From JAAZBW01 sp035647855 (lineage in GTDB: Bacteria > Actinomycetota > Actinomycetes > Actinomycetales > Actinomycetaceae), in contig DASRMP010000060.1 in assembly GCA_035647855.1 (NCBI GenBank), forward strand, positions 1 through 33,450: DNA of 33,450 nt, written 5' to 3'. Below, one piece after another: positions 15,573 to 23,197 of this stretch; positions within the stretch are counted from its first letter, which is position 1, and every line of letters begins with the position of its first letter. The notes beneath the pieces are model-generated. The model did no database searches. It saw nothing but the letters and a program-made list of their open reading frames with translations, and was not told the origin of the DNA. Made by a program: the position numbers and the translations under genes.

Positions 15573-15788
15573 CTGCCTTGGGGGCGCATGATCGTCACGC
15601 CGGGGCGCACGTTCGTCATATCGGCGGAACCGTGGCGCACGTTCGTCACATGATGGCTGGCGTTCGTCACATCGGGGCGCACGTTCGTCATATCGGCGGA
15701 ACCGTGGCGCACGTTCGTCACAAGATGGCTGGCGTTCGTCACGATGGCGCAGTGACGTCACTGCGCCATCGTGACGATCGTGCGCCCT
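15573..15788. repeat. Repeat family A, array 2
   Basis: Six or more cores of the GCGCACGTTCGTCAC type, some with GTCAT, in one orientation, alternate with GGCTGGCGTTCGTCAC variants and lead to the palindrome at 15737-15776; one reversed core (15772-15786) closes the array. A unit of about 90 bp, holding GATATGACGAACGTGCGCCC on the minus strand, is repeated twice. The array abuts the headless AbrB gene on its right. Confidence 0.88.
15737..15776. repeat. 40-bp perfect palindrome, copy 2
   Basis: Identical over all 40 bp to the palindrome at 5352-5391, and likewise at the point where family A units change strand. Confidence 0.95.
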
Positions 15789-15790
15789 GA

Positions 15791-16012
15791 CGCTGCGAGC
15801 GGCGGCCCCGCTTCGAGCGGCAGCCCGGCCCGAAGTCGCAGATCGTGATCCCCAAAGAGGTCCGAGAGATGTGCGGTCTCGGCCCCGGCGACACGCTGCT
15901 TCTCATGGCAGACCGGGAACGTGGCATTGCACTCGTAGATCCTGCTGCGTATGCGGACGTGATGAACAAGGTGCTTGGCGTCGACCATCGACCAGATGAA
16001 GCCTCCGAATGA
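15791..16012 (+). pseudogene. AbrB/MazE-type DNA-binding protein lacking its start
   Basis: The frame ending at TGA 16010-16012 reads SQIVIPKEVREMCGLGPGD and then LLLMADRERGIALVDP, the swapped-hairpin fold of AbrB/SpoVT transition regulators and MazE-type antitoxins. In-frame TGA at 15788-15790, at the edge of the repeat array, is not followed by any start codon before the GTG inside IVIPKEV. The normal first strand (a start such as M-x-x-T-V-T-x-S) is missing. The simplest reading is that the repeat array replaced or displaced the 5' end. No toxin gene is beside it. Confidence 0.7.
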
Positions 16013-16452
16013 GCTGGGCGAAACCAGTGCTGATCAACATGGGGTTGCGTTTTCGCATGTCATCGTCGGCGATGGCGGTGTTTTCGACAACGTCGACATC
16101 CTCATCGAGGATGGAGCAATCAGTCGAGTCGAATCAACACGCATCAGCGTTCCTGGCGTCCGAGTGATTGAGACACACGGTAAGACCGTTCTGCCCGGTC
16201 TGATCGACGCGCACTGTCACCTCGACTTCCTCAATGCGCAAAACCGGTTCGCAGCGCGTATGCAAGCACGCTTCGGTCTCAGTGAGCCAAGCCACGAACT
16301 TCTTCGATTCGGAATCACCAACATCCGTACGATGTGCGAACCACCACGTCTCGTGCTCGGCCTTCGAAATCGAGCCCGAGCGGGCGGGACGTCGCGTGGG
16401 CCCGACCATGGTCGTTGCCGGCCCTGCATTCACAGCACCGGGTGGGCGCTAA
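15996..16452 (+). pseudogene. Amidohydrolase, frameshifted and cut short
   Basis: From the ATG at 15996 the frame shows the start of an amidohydrolase: VIVGDGGVFDNVDILIEDG, then TVLPGLIDAHCHLDFL with the metal-binding HxH, then GITNIRT. At about 16398-16403, within GGGCCC, the homologous reading moves to the next frame, which continues GPTMVVAGPAFTAPGG and stops at TAA 16450-16452. A full-length enzyme would need about 250 further residues. The coding remnant ends three bases before the left inverted repeat of the element at 16456-17565, and no continuation is seen beyond it. It overlaps the end of the AbrB remnant. Confidence 0.75.
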
Positions 16453-16644
16453 TCCCAATGCCGTCAACTTGGGGTTTTGCTTTCGGGTTCAGGGGTTGTT
16501 GTCGGCGTGTGGTGGGGTGGGGCGACGGAGCTTCCGGCAGGAGATGCAACGGCCAAGATGCTTCTGCTTCCTCGGGAGCTTAGTTGTCTGCTTGTTGTGC
16601 CGTTGAGCGTGTTGTCTGTGAGATCCGTGTCGCCCAGGGGTCTG

Positions 16645-17045
16645 GTATCGGGTGGCTGGGGAACTTGGCACCTCGTCCTGCCGCCTGCGCGGTGTCGCTG
16701 GGGAACTTGGCACCTCGTCTTGCCGCTTACCCGGCGTCGCTGGGGAACTTGGCACCTCGTCTTGACGCTTACCCGGCGTCGCTGGGGAACTTGGGACTGC
16801 CTTCGGGGTCCGGTACCGGGTGGCTGGGGAACTTGGCACTTCGTCTTGCCGCTTACCCGGCGTCGCTGGGGAACTTGGCACCTCGTCTGCTGCCTCGAGG
16901 TCGCTTCTTGGGGAACTTCAGACCTCGACTACGGGGTGCGATGTTCCCCAGCAGGTCTGAAGTTCCCCAGCGCGTCGCCCAGACGGGGTCTGAAGTTCCC
17001 CAGTTCCCGCCAGACGGACCTGAACGGGCTCCAAGTTCCCCCGGC
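16645..17045. repeat. Repeat family B, array 2
   Basis: Six forward units of the type CTGGGGAACTTGGCACCTCG, at about 16651, 16691, 16738, 16783, 16825 and 16866, lead to a 40-nt hairpin at 16910-16949, followed by reversed units ending AAGTTCCCC at about 16949-17040. The hairpin is the reverse complement of the one at 5947-5986 except for three bases, and flanking units match as well, so arrays 1 and 2 are inverted copies. Confidence 0.88.
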
Positions 17046-17106
17046 GGCGATGCCCGGCCGCCCTGTGCGTCTGAGTTCATCGACCAGGGACCGGTTCGCG
17101 GCGTGG

Positions 17107-17500
17107 GGGCGCACGTTCGTCACATTGGGGCGCACGAACGTCACATCGGCGAAACCGGGGCGTACGTTCGTCACACGATGGCTGGCGTTCGTCACGATGG
17201 CGCAGTGACGTCACTGCGCCATGGTGACTATCGTGCGCCCTCAGCATTCTGCGTGTGACGATCGTGCGCCATGCCGTGACGAACACGCGCCATGGTGTGA
17301 CGATCGTGCGCCCAGGCGGCACGGGTTAGGGAGGGGCGTGACGATCGTGCGCCATGGTGTGACGTTCGTGCGCCCTGGCGGCGCGGGCTTGGGAGGGGTG
17401 TGACGATCGCGCGCCCTGCGGTGACGATCGTGCGCCCTGGGTGCAGAGCTGGAGAGCCGGTGTGATGGATGTGCACGCTGCGGTGACGATCGTGCGCCCC
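17107..17500. repeat. Repeat family A, array 3
   Basis: Four forward cores (17109, 17130, 17160 and a GGCTGGCGTTCGTCAC variant at about 17183) precede the palindrome at 17190-17229; about nine reversed cores, GTGACGATCGTGCGCC and variants, follow it from 17223 to 17498. Unlike arrays 1 and 2, the reversed side is the longer one. Confidence 0.88.
17190..17229. repeat. 40-bp palindrome, copy 3 (two mismatches)
   Basis: The left half is identical to the other two copies; the right half has two substitutions (CCATGGTGACT in place of CCATCGTGACG). Polarity of family A units again reverses here. Confidence 0.9.
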
Positions 17501-17613
17501 CCACCCCACGGCACGCCGACGACGACCCTTGAACCCTCAAGCAAAACCGTAAATTGACGGCATTGCGGCTCTTGACCTCAAACCGAGAATGTCGGCGGTT
17601 CGAACAACGATCT

Positions 17614-17651
17614 TCTGGTGGGCCCAGTGGGGTCTGGTGGGCCCAGTGGGG
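17614..17651. repeat. 19-bp tandem duplication at the 3' end of tRNA-Lys
   Basis: TCTGGTGGGCCCAGTGGGG occurs at 17614-17632 and again immediately at 17633-17651. The second copy covers the last 14 nt of the tRNA-Lys gene. Duplicated tRNA 3' ends are typical of integrase attachment sites, but the copies are adjacent with nothing between and no integrase is in the window. Confidence 0.75.
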
Positions 17652-17710
17652 ATCGAACCCACGACCCACGGATTAAAAGTCCGTTGCTCTGCCAACTGAG
17701 CTATAGGCCC
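17638..17710 (-). tRNA. tRNA-Lys (TTT)
   Basis: A 73-nt minus-strand cloverleaf: acceptor GGGCCTA with TGGGCCC, D-arm GCTCAGTTGGCAGAGC, anticodon stem ACGGA/TCCGT around CTTTTAA (anticodon TTT), T-loop GTTCGATCC, discriminator A, no encoded CCA. It stands alone, with a -10-like TACAAT 8 nt before its 5' end. Confidence 0.96.
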
Positions 17711-17718
17711 GGTCAGCC

Positions 17719-17724
17719 ATTGTA
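17719..17724 (-). promoter_or_regulatory. -10 box of tRNA-Lys
   Basis: TACAAT on the minus strand ends 8 nt before the first base of tRNA-Lys, so transcription would start at or next to the mature 5' end. A -35 match is not obvious. Confidence 0.5.
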
Positions 17725-17750
17725 GCTATACGGCCGGAGCCGGAAAACCA

Positions 17751-17848
17751 CCTCGGGCGATCCGCAGGACCCTCGGGCGATCCGCAGGGCCCCGGGCGAT
17801 CCGCAGGACCCTCGGGCGATCCGCAGGGCCCCCGGACGATCCGGTGGG
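17751..17848. repeat. 20-bp tandem repeat, about five units
   Basis: Units of CCTCGGGCGATCCGCAGGRC, 19-20 bp, are repeated four times from 17751 to 17829, and a diverged fifth follows. The block fills the gap between the divergent tRNA-Lys and the hypothetical gene at 17931. Confidence 0.85.
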
Positions 17849-17930
17849 GGCTGGCAATGCCTCCCGCCAACACCGCACAATGGAACCGCCACATGCCCGA
17901 GACGTTCAGCAGGTGCCAGAGAAGGGACTC

Positions 17931-18563
17931 ATGCCGCAACCCGTCCCCCGACCCCGCAGACCCGCCAGACTCGACGAGGCACTCGCCGAGTCCATCGTCG
18001 GTGCTCCGGACCCCGCGGAGAGAACCGAGCTCGCGCACGTCACGGCGCGGGCGCTCGTCGAGAGGGGGCGCGATCGTTCGGGAGACCCCGAACTCCTCCA
18101 CCGGCTGGTCCACCTCATGGAAGACGAAGGCATCGAAGTGATCGCGGATCTCTGGTCACTCGCCGCCGCGCAGTCGCTTCCCGGCGCGCTCTGGCGCCTG
18201 TATGTCACACGCGAATGGGCCCGCCGCAATCCCCATCAAGTCGTTCGCGCCTACCGTGCCGGGCTCGGCGCCGCCGAGGTGTCGGGCGCGATCGCCGGCG
18301 TCGTCGAGCCGCCTCTGCCCGAGGACGTGATGGCCGTGACCGACCGAATTCTCGCCGGCGTCTTCGACGGCGACCTCGACGTCGCCCTCGACCGCGCCTC
18401 CGCCTTCCTGAAGGTGACTGCCACGGGAATCGCGATCAACTCCGACGGAATCGACGATCCCCGTCGGGCCCACGGGCAGGTCCGGCGTGCCTCCTCCCTC
18501 ATGCGGACGGCGAACGATCTCGAGGGAGCCGCCCGCCTCGCGCGCGAAGGCGCGCTCGAGTGA
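17931..18563 (+). CDS. Conserved actinobacterial hypothetical protein
   Basis: A 210-residue, soluble, mostly helical protein without signal peptide. It contains AERTELAHVTARALVERGRD, LIHLMED-like HLVHLMEDEGIEVIADLWSL and LPGALWRLYVTREWARRNP, segments I recall from a widely conserved actinobacterial protein of unknown role; I cannot assign a function. The ATG at 17931 has AGAAGGGA just upstream and is preferred over 17844. Its TGA overlaps the GTG of the next gene (GTGA), so it is the first gene of a coupled run with the MshD-PPK1 frame and the Nudix gene. Confidence 0.8.
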   Translation: MPQPVPRPRRPARLDEALAESIVGAPDPAERTELAHVTARALVERGRDRSGDPELLHRLVHLMEDEGIEVIADLWSLAAAQSLPGALWRLYVTREWARRNPHQVVRAYRAGLGAAEVSGAIAGVVEPPLPEDVMAVTDRILAGVFDGDLDVALDRASAFLKVTATGIAINSDGIDDPRRAHGQVRRASSLMRTANDLEGAARLAREGALE

Positions 18564-21500
18564 ACTCCCGGAGCGCGAACGGCGACGCCGCCACCGAGAT
18601 AACAAAACAACTCGAGCCCGCGCTTCGCGAACGCATCCTCGTGATGCTCGCGAGGGCCGAGGCCGCCGACGGCGTCGCCCCCATGGGAGAGGAGGCGATC
18701 CTCGAGCTCCGCGAACCGCATCGGCACATCATGCACGTCATCGCGCGCGCCGGCGCCGATCTCATCGGCTACGCGTGGACCGACGGCGAGTCCGGGGAGC
18801 TAGCCATCGATCCGAGGCACCGCCGCCGCGGGCACGGGCGTGAGCTCTTGAACGCCATTCTTGGCGCCGCGCCCCGGACCGCGATCTGGGCGCACGGCGT
18901 CCTGCCGGCGGCGTGCGCGCTCGCGGCGTCGGCGGGTATGGCCGTCACGCGTGACCTGTGGAAAATGCGATGGGACGCAGCCGATGGCGCGCCGGCAGAG
19001 CCCGGTGATCTGCCCGCCGGATACAGCGCACGCGGATTCGTGGGGGCCGCGGACGGCCGGGACGGGCACGCCCTTGTGGCCGTCAACGCGGCCGTCTTCG
19101 CGGATCACCCCGAGCAGGGCAGGCTCTCGGTCGAGGACCTGCGGCGGCGGATGGCAGAGCCCTGGTTCGCACCTGAGCTGCTCCGCCTCATCCACTTCGA
19201 CGGCGGGAGCGGCGGGAACGACGGCGACGGCGCACTCGCGGCATACTGCTGGGTGAAGCCTGGCGGCGCCGAGGACGAGATCTACGTCGTCGGCGTGGCC
19301 GAGGCACATCGGCGCCTGGGACTTTCGGGCTGGCTTGTGAGGGACGCGCAGAAGCGATCCTTTTCCCGAGGGACGACGTCGATGATTCTGTATGTCGAAG
19401 GCGATAACCTCGCCGCTATAGGCTCGTACGAGAGGGCTGGATTTCGGCAGCACTCCCGCGATGTTCAGTACTCCCTTCTCCGGGAGGAGGAGCGCAGCCA
19501 CACATGGGGGCAGAGGGGCCCATTCACGATCATGGACGGAAAAATGGACGAGCAGACGACTCACCGGCCGGACCACCTGGACGAACATCACGAGCCTGAT
19601 TCAGGCGATGGTGCGGAGTTGACCGCCGTCGTCGCCGTCGACGACGAACCTGAGGCGACCCCCGCCGCGGAGGTGCACACCAACGATTTGCAGGGCCCCG
19701 CGAGCGCGCCGGAGCCGCTCGATGGAGAGTCGGCCGAGGTCGACGACGACGACGAGGACGACGAAACTCCTGTGACGTTGCGGGACAACCTCACTTCGTG
19801 GGACCTCGACGACGACTTCGAGGAAGATGACTACGACGTGATCGGGCCACCGTTCCTCGAGCAGCCCGAAACCGACGACCTCGTCAAGGGCCACCTGCTG
19901 GATCATGAGGAGGTCGAGCAGCAACTGGACGAGGACACCCCTGAACTTGCGCCGCTGCCCGTAGGGAGGTTCGCGGACCGCGAGCTCTCCTGGTTGGCCT
20001 TCAACCAGCGCGTGCTCGAGCAGGCGGAGGACAAGGATCTGCCGATCCTCGAACGCGCGTGGTTCCTCGCGATCTTCGCCTCGAACCTGGACGAGTTCTT
20101 CATGGTGCGCGTAGCCGGTCTCAAGCGCCGTATCGCGACCGGGATTGCCAAGACGGCGGCGTCCGGACTCACGCCGCGGCAGGTCATGGAGGGCATCTCG
20201 CTGAAGGCGCACGAACTCACCGAGCGCCACGCGAAAGCGTTCCAGGAGGACGTGCTGCCCCGCCTCGCGGACGCGGACGTCAACATCCGTCATCACGACG
20301 AGTTGTCCGAAGCGCAGCAGCAGCGGCTCGCTGAGTTCTACAGCGGCCAGATCTTCCCGGTGCTGACGCCGCTCGCGGTTGACCCGGCGCACCCGTTCCC
20401 GTACATCTCGGGGCTTTCGCTCAACCTCGCGGTTGTGGTGCGGAACCCGTCCTCGGGCAAGGAACTCTTCGCCCGCGTCAAGATCCCTCCCCTGTTCACG
20501 AGGTTCATCGCGGTCGATGCGTCGGGCGCGGCGCGCCGGCCCGAGGAGATCGCCTTCGACGAGATGCCGGGTGCGACGTTCGTGCCGCTCGAGGAGATCG
20601 TCGCGGCGCATCTTGATGAGCTGTTTCCCGGCATGGAGATCGTGGAGCACCACACGTTTCGCGTGACCCGCAACGAGGACCTCGAGGTCGAGGAGGACGA
20701 CGCGGAGAACCTGCTCAAGGCGCTCGAGCAGGAGCTGACCCGCCGTCGCTTCGGCAACGCTGTGCGGCTCGAGGTGGACGAGGGCATCTCGGATCGCATC
20801 CTGGACCTGCTCAAGCGCGAGCTTGGAGTCGCTGCTTCCGACGTCTACCGGCTGCCCGCGCCGCTCGATCTCACCGGCCTGAACGATATTCACGACATCG
20901 ACCGGCCGGACCTCAAGTACCCGAAGTTCGTGGCCGTCACCGCCCAGCAACTGGCCCAGGTCGAGTCCGCGAACCCGACCGACTTCTTCGAGGCCATCAG
21001 CCGCGAGGACATCCTCGTCCACCACCCGTACGACTCCTTCTCGACCTCGGTCCAGGAGTTCATCAGGCAGGCCGCCGAGGACCCGAAGGTGCTCGCGATC
21101 AAGCAGACGCTGTACCGGACCTCGGGAGACTCGCCGATCATCGACTCCCTGATCGAGGCGGCGGACGCCGGCAAGCAGGTGCTCGCGATCGTCGAGATCA
21201 AGGCACGGTTCGACGAGGAGAACAACATCTCCTGGGCGCGCAAGCTGGAGGAGTACGGCGTCCACGTCATATACGGTCTCGTGGGACTGAAGACGCACTG
21301 CAAGCTCGTGCTCGTGGTGCGCCAGGAGGCGGACGGACTGGTCCGTTACTGCCATGTGGGAACGGGGAACTACAACCCGAAGACGGCTCGCGGGTACGAG
21401 GACCTCGGCCTCCTGACCTCCGATCCCAGCGTGGGCCAGGACCTCACCCGGCTCTTCAACCAGCTCTCGGGCTTCGCACCCCGTACTCGTTTCCACCGTC

Positions 21501-22066
21501 TGCTCGTGGCCCCGCGCGGAATCCGCGCCGGCCTGCTGACGCGCATTCAGCGCGAGATCGACAACAAGCTCGCCGGCAAGGATGCCTGGATCAGGATCAA
21601 GGTGAACTCGATCGTCGACGAGCGGGTGATCGACGCTCTCTACCGGGCCTCGCAGGCCGGAGTGCCGGTGGACGTGGTGGTGCGCGGCATCTGCGGGCTC
21701 CGCGCCGGGATCGACGGGATGAGCGAGAACATCCGCGTGCGGTCGATCCTTGGCCGGTACCTGGAGCACTCGCGGATCTACGCGTTCGCCAACGACGGCG
21801 ACCCCGATGTCCTGATCGGCTCCGCCGACCTGATGCACCGCAACCTCGACCGCCGCATCGAGGCGCTGATCAACATCGTCGACGAACGGCAGGTCGCATA
21901 CCTGCTCTGGCTGCTCGAGACCTCGGCAGCCGAAACGACCCAGTCCTGGCACCTGCTGCCCGACGGAACTTGGACGCGCGTCCACGAGGATGAGAACGGA
22001 CGGAAACTGGTCCACATCCAGGACATCCTCATGGCACGCGCCAGGAAGCGGGTGGCAGCAAGGTGA
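18560..22066 (+). CDS. Mycothiol synthase MshD - polyphosphate kinase PPK1 fused reading frame
   Basis: One uninterrupted frame of 1168 codons. Residues 1-308 form a full-length MshD with two GNAT repeats, ending in ILYVEGDNLAAIGSYERAGF and SRDVQYSL; MshD acetylates the Cys amine of Cys-GlcN-Ins to give mycothiol. After a short linker and an acidic stretch (about residues 330-470) follows a full PPK1: FADRELSWLAFNQRVLEQA at its head, the autophosphorylated H913 in LKTHCKL and H932 in CHVGTGNYNPKTA, spaced 19 apart as H435 and H454 in E. coli. PPK1 makes polyphosphate from ATP. No stop separates the halves, but ATGs at 19532 and 19544 could start PPK1 alone (840 residues from 19544). Overlaps both neighbours by 4 nt (GTGA). 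Confidence 0.8.
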   Translation: MNSRSANGDAATEITKQLEPALRERILVMLARAEAADGVAPMGEEAILELREPHRHIMHVIARAGADLIGYAWTDGESGELAIDPRHRRRGHGRELLNAILGAAPRTAIWAHGVLPAACALAASAGMAVTRDLWKMRWDAADGAPAEPGDLPAGYSARGFVGAADGRDGHALVAVNAAVFADHPEQGRLSVEDLRRRMAEPWFAPELLRLIHFDGGSGGNDGDGALAAYCWVKPGGAEDEIYVVGVAEAHRRLGLSGWLVRDAQKRSFSRGTTSMILYVEGDNLAAIGSYERAGFRQHSRDVQYSLLREEERSHTWGQRGPFTIMDGKMDEQTTHRPDHLDEHHEPDSGDGAELTAVVAVDDEPEATPAAEVHTNDLQGPASAPEPLDGESAEVDDDDEDDETPVTLRDNLTSWDLDDDFEEDDYDVIGPPFLEQPETDDLVKGHLLDHEEVEQQLDEDTPELAPLPVGRFADRELSWLAFNQRVLEQAEDKDLPILERAWFLAIFASNLDEFFMVRVAGLKRRIATGIAKTAASGLTPRQVMEGISLKAHELTERHAKAFQEDVLPRLADADVNIRHHDELSEAQQQRLAEFYSGQIFPVLTPLAVDPAHPFPYISGLSLNLAVVVRNPSSGKELFARVKIPPLFTRFIAVDASGAARRPEEIAFDEMPGATFVPLEEIVAAHLDELFPGMEIVEHHTFRVTRNEDLEVEEDDAENLLKALEQELTRRRFGNAVRLEVDEGISDRILDLLKRELGVAASDVYRLPAPLDLTGLNDIHDIDRPDLKYPKFVAVTAQQLAQVESANPTDFFEAISREDILVHHPYDSFSTSVQEFIRQAAEDPKVLAIKQTLYRTSGDSPIIDSLIEAADAGKQVLAIVEIKARFDEENNISWARKLEEYGVHVIYGLVGLKTHCKLVLVVRQEADGLVRYCHVGTGNYNPKTARGYEDLGLLTSDPSVGQDLTRLFNQLSGFAPRTRFHRLLVAPRGIRAGLLTRIQREIDNKLAGKDAWIRIKVNSIVDERVIDALYRASQAGVPVDVVVRGICGLRAGIDGMSENIRVRSILGRYLEHSRIYAFANDGDPDVLIGSADLMHRNLDRRIEALINIVDERQVAYLLWLLETSAAETTQSWHLLPDGTWTRVHEDENGRKLVHIQDILMARARKRVAAR
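19532..19546 (+). other. ppk1: Candidate internal start of PPK1
   Basis: Two in-frame ATGs (19532 and 19544) lie in the linker between the MshD and PPK1 parts. GGACGGA sits 4 nt before the second one, a short but usable spacing; GAGGGG lies about 13 nt before the first. If used, PPK1 would be made as a separate protein of about 840 residues with an acidic N-terminal extension. Confidence 0.5.
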
Positions 22067-23028
22067 GCGGAGATGTCAGAGCCGCGGGAGCGCTGCTCTG
22101 GCGTGAGCGCGGGCGTCGGCTGCAGGTGGCCGTGGTCCATCGGCCCAGTTACAACGACTGGTCGTGGCCGAAGGGAAAGCCCGACGACGACGAGCCGCTT
22201 CCCGTCACCGCCGTCCGCGAGGTCGAGGAGGAGACGGGGATCCGCGTGATCCTCGGCCAGCCGCTCGGGACTGTCCGATACCGGCTGCCGGGCGGGAAGT
22301 CGAAGGAATCCACCTACTGGGCCGCTCGCGGTGACTACCAGGGACCCTGGGAACACACGCGCGCTCCCGTCCGGCGCGCGCCGATGCGCGAAGTGGACGA
22401 GGTCCGGTGGGTCGATGCGCACCAGGCATTACGGATGCTCACGTACGACCGCGACCGGGTGCCTCTCCGCGTGCTCATGGACAAGTGGGACGATGATCGG
22501 CTCGACTCGTGGACCGTCGTCGTGGCGAGGCACGGCCGCGCGCGGAAACGGTCCGCGTGGAAGAAGGGCGATGAGGAGACCCGCCCGCTCACCGCTGTGG
22601 GGGAGCGGCAGGCTGCGCTCCTCGTTCCGTTCCTCTCGGCGTTCGGCGTGGACCGCGTGGTCTCGAGCCCGTGGAAGCGCTGCTATGACACGGTTCTGCC
22701 CTATGCGACAGCGGCACGTGTCGAGGTCGAGGTACGGCCCGAACTGACCGAGGCCGCCCACGAGGAGCGTCCCAAGGCCGCGCGGGCGATCATCGACCGG
22801 GAGTTGCGGATGCCGGGGGAGGGCGTCGTCATCTGCACGCACCGACCGGTGCTGCCCACGGTCATGTCGCTCATGCGGGCGTTCGCGCCGGCGCGCCTTG
22901 AGCAGAAGGTGCCCTCCAAGGACCCCTGGCTGATGACTGGGGAGTTTCTGGTCGCGCACCTGACGCGCCACAATCGGCGCGGTGTCACCGTGGTCGATAT
23001 CGAGCGGCACCGGCCGTACTCCCTTTGA
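22063..23028 (+). CDS. Nudix hydrolase with C-terminal histidine phosphatase domain (MutT1-like)
   Basis: A 321-residue two-domain protein. The Nudix box fits exactly: G38, E44, R52-E53, E56-E57, G59-I60 within GKPDDDEPLPVTAVREVEEE. The second half is a histidine phosphatase with R156-H157-G158 in VVARHGRAR, VSSPWKRCYDT and CTHRPVLPTV. This arrangement is that of mycobacterial MutT1, which degrades oxidised guanine nucleotides and diadenosine polyphosphates. Its GTG overlaps the ppk1 stop (GTGA), matching the ppk-mutT1 neighbourhood known in mycobacteria. Confidence 0.92.
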   Translation: MSGDVRAAGALLWRERGRRLQVAVVHRPSYNDWSWPKGKPDDDEPLPVTAVREVEEETGIRVILGQPLGTVRYRLPGGKSKESTYWAARGDYQGPWEHTRAPVRRAPMREVDEVRWVDAHQALRMLTYDRDRVPLRVLMDKWDDDRLDSWTVVVARHGRARKRSAWKKGDEETRPLTAVGERQAALLVPFLSAFGVDRVVSSPWKRCYDTVLPYATAARVEVEVRPELTEAAHEERPKAARAIIDRELRMPGEGVVICTHRPVLPTVMSLMRAFAPARLEQKVPSKDPWLMTGEFLVAHLTRHNRRGVTVVDIERHRPYSL

Positions 23029-23089
23029 CGACCGTGCGGATCATGGCACCGCCGCAGATCTGATTAGTGTGATCAAAGCTATGTCGCTC

Positions 23090-23111
23090 GTTCACCTCGC
23101 GTTAACCGAAC
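23090..23111 (+). promoter_or_regulatory. PHO box upstream of pstS
   Basis: Two abutting 11-bp direct repeats, GTTCACCTCGC and GTTAACCGAAC, fit the PhoP operator known from streptomycetes, whose units begin GTTCACC. They end 27 nt before a -10-like TAGGTT (23139-23144), so they cover or precede the -35 region, where PhoP activates. Phosphate-starvation control of pstSCAB is the likely result. Confidence 0.75.
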
Positions 23112-23138
23112 ACATCCCCGGACGTCACGGGCGTTCCG

Positions 23139-23144
23139 TAGGTT
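23139..23144 (+). promoter_or_regulatory. -10 box of pstS
   Basis: TAGGTT lies 27 nt after the PHO box and about 50 nt before the pstS start. No good -35 is present, as expected for an activator-dependent promoter. Confidence 0.5.
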
Positions 23145-23197
23145 CGAATCGTCATGGGCAGGAGACTGCCCCATCACGAATGAAGGATGGAACGACT

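Larger units (their letters stand above)
16456..17565. mobile_element. 1.1 kb gene-less element bounded by 69-bp inverted repeats
   Basis: 16456-16524 and 17497-17565 are imperfect inverted copies, roughly four in five bases alike. Both ends read CAATGCCGTCAA inward, then share GGTTTTGCTT, GGGTTCA and TGTCGGCGTG-type segments and a G-rich tail. The interior holds no credible gene, only arrays of families B and A. It sits right at the break in the amidohydrolase. No target-site duplication is evident, and no transposase is present, so a non-autonomous MITE-like insertion is a hypothesis rather than a conclusion. Confidence 0.55.

Noticed and set aside
16010..16452. Intact amidohydrolase
   Set aside because: The frame changes at about 16400 and the coding similarity ends at 16452 after only about 150 residues.
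16477..17258. Protein-coding genes with WGTWHLVLPLTRRR-type repeats
   Set aside because: Open frames arise in several frames and on both strands because of the repeated units; no ribosome-binding sites, and the same DNA units occur reversed elsewhere.
19601..22015. 804-codon antisense frame opposite ppk1
   Set aside because: It is a high-GC shadow of PPK1; the translation resembles no family, and the sense strand has all PPK1 motifs.
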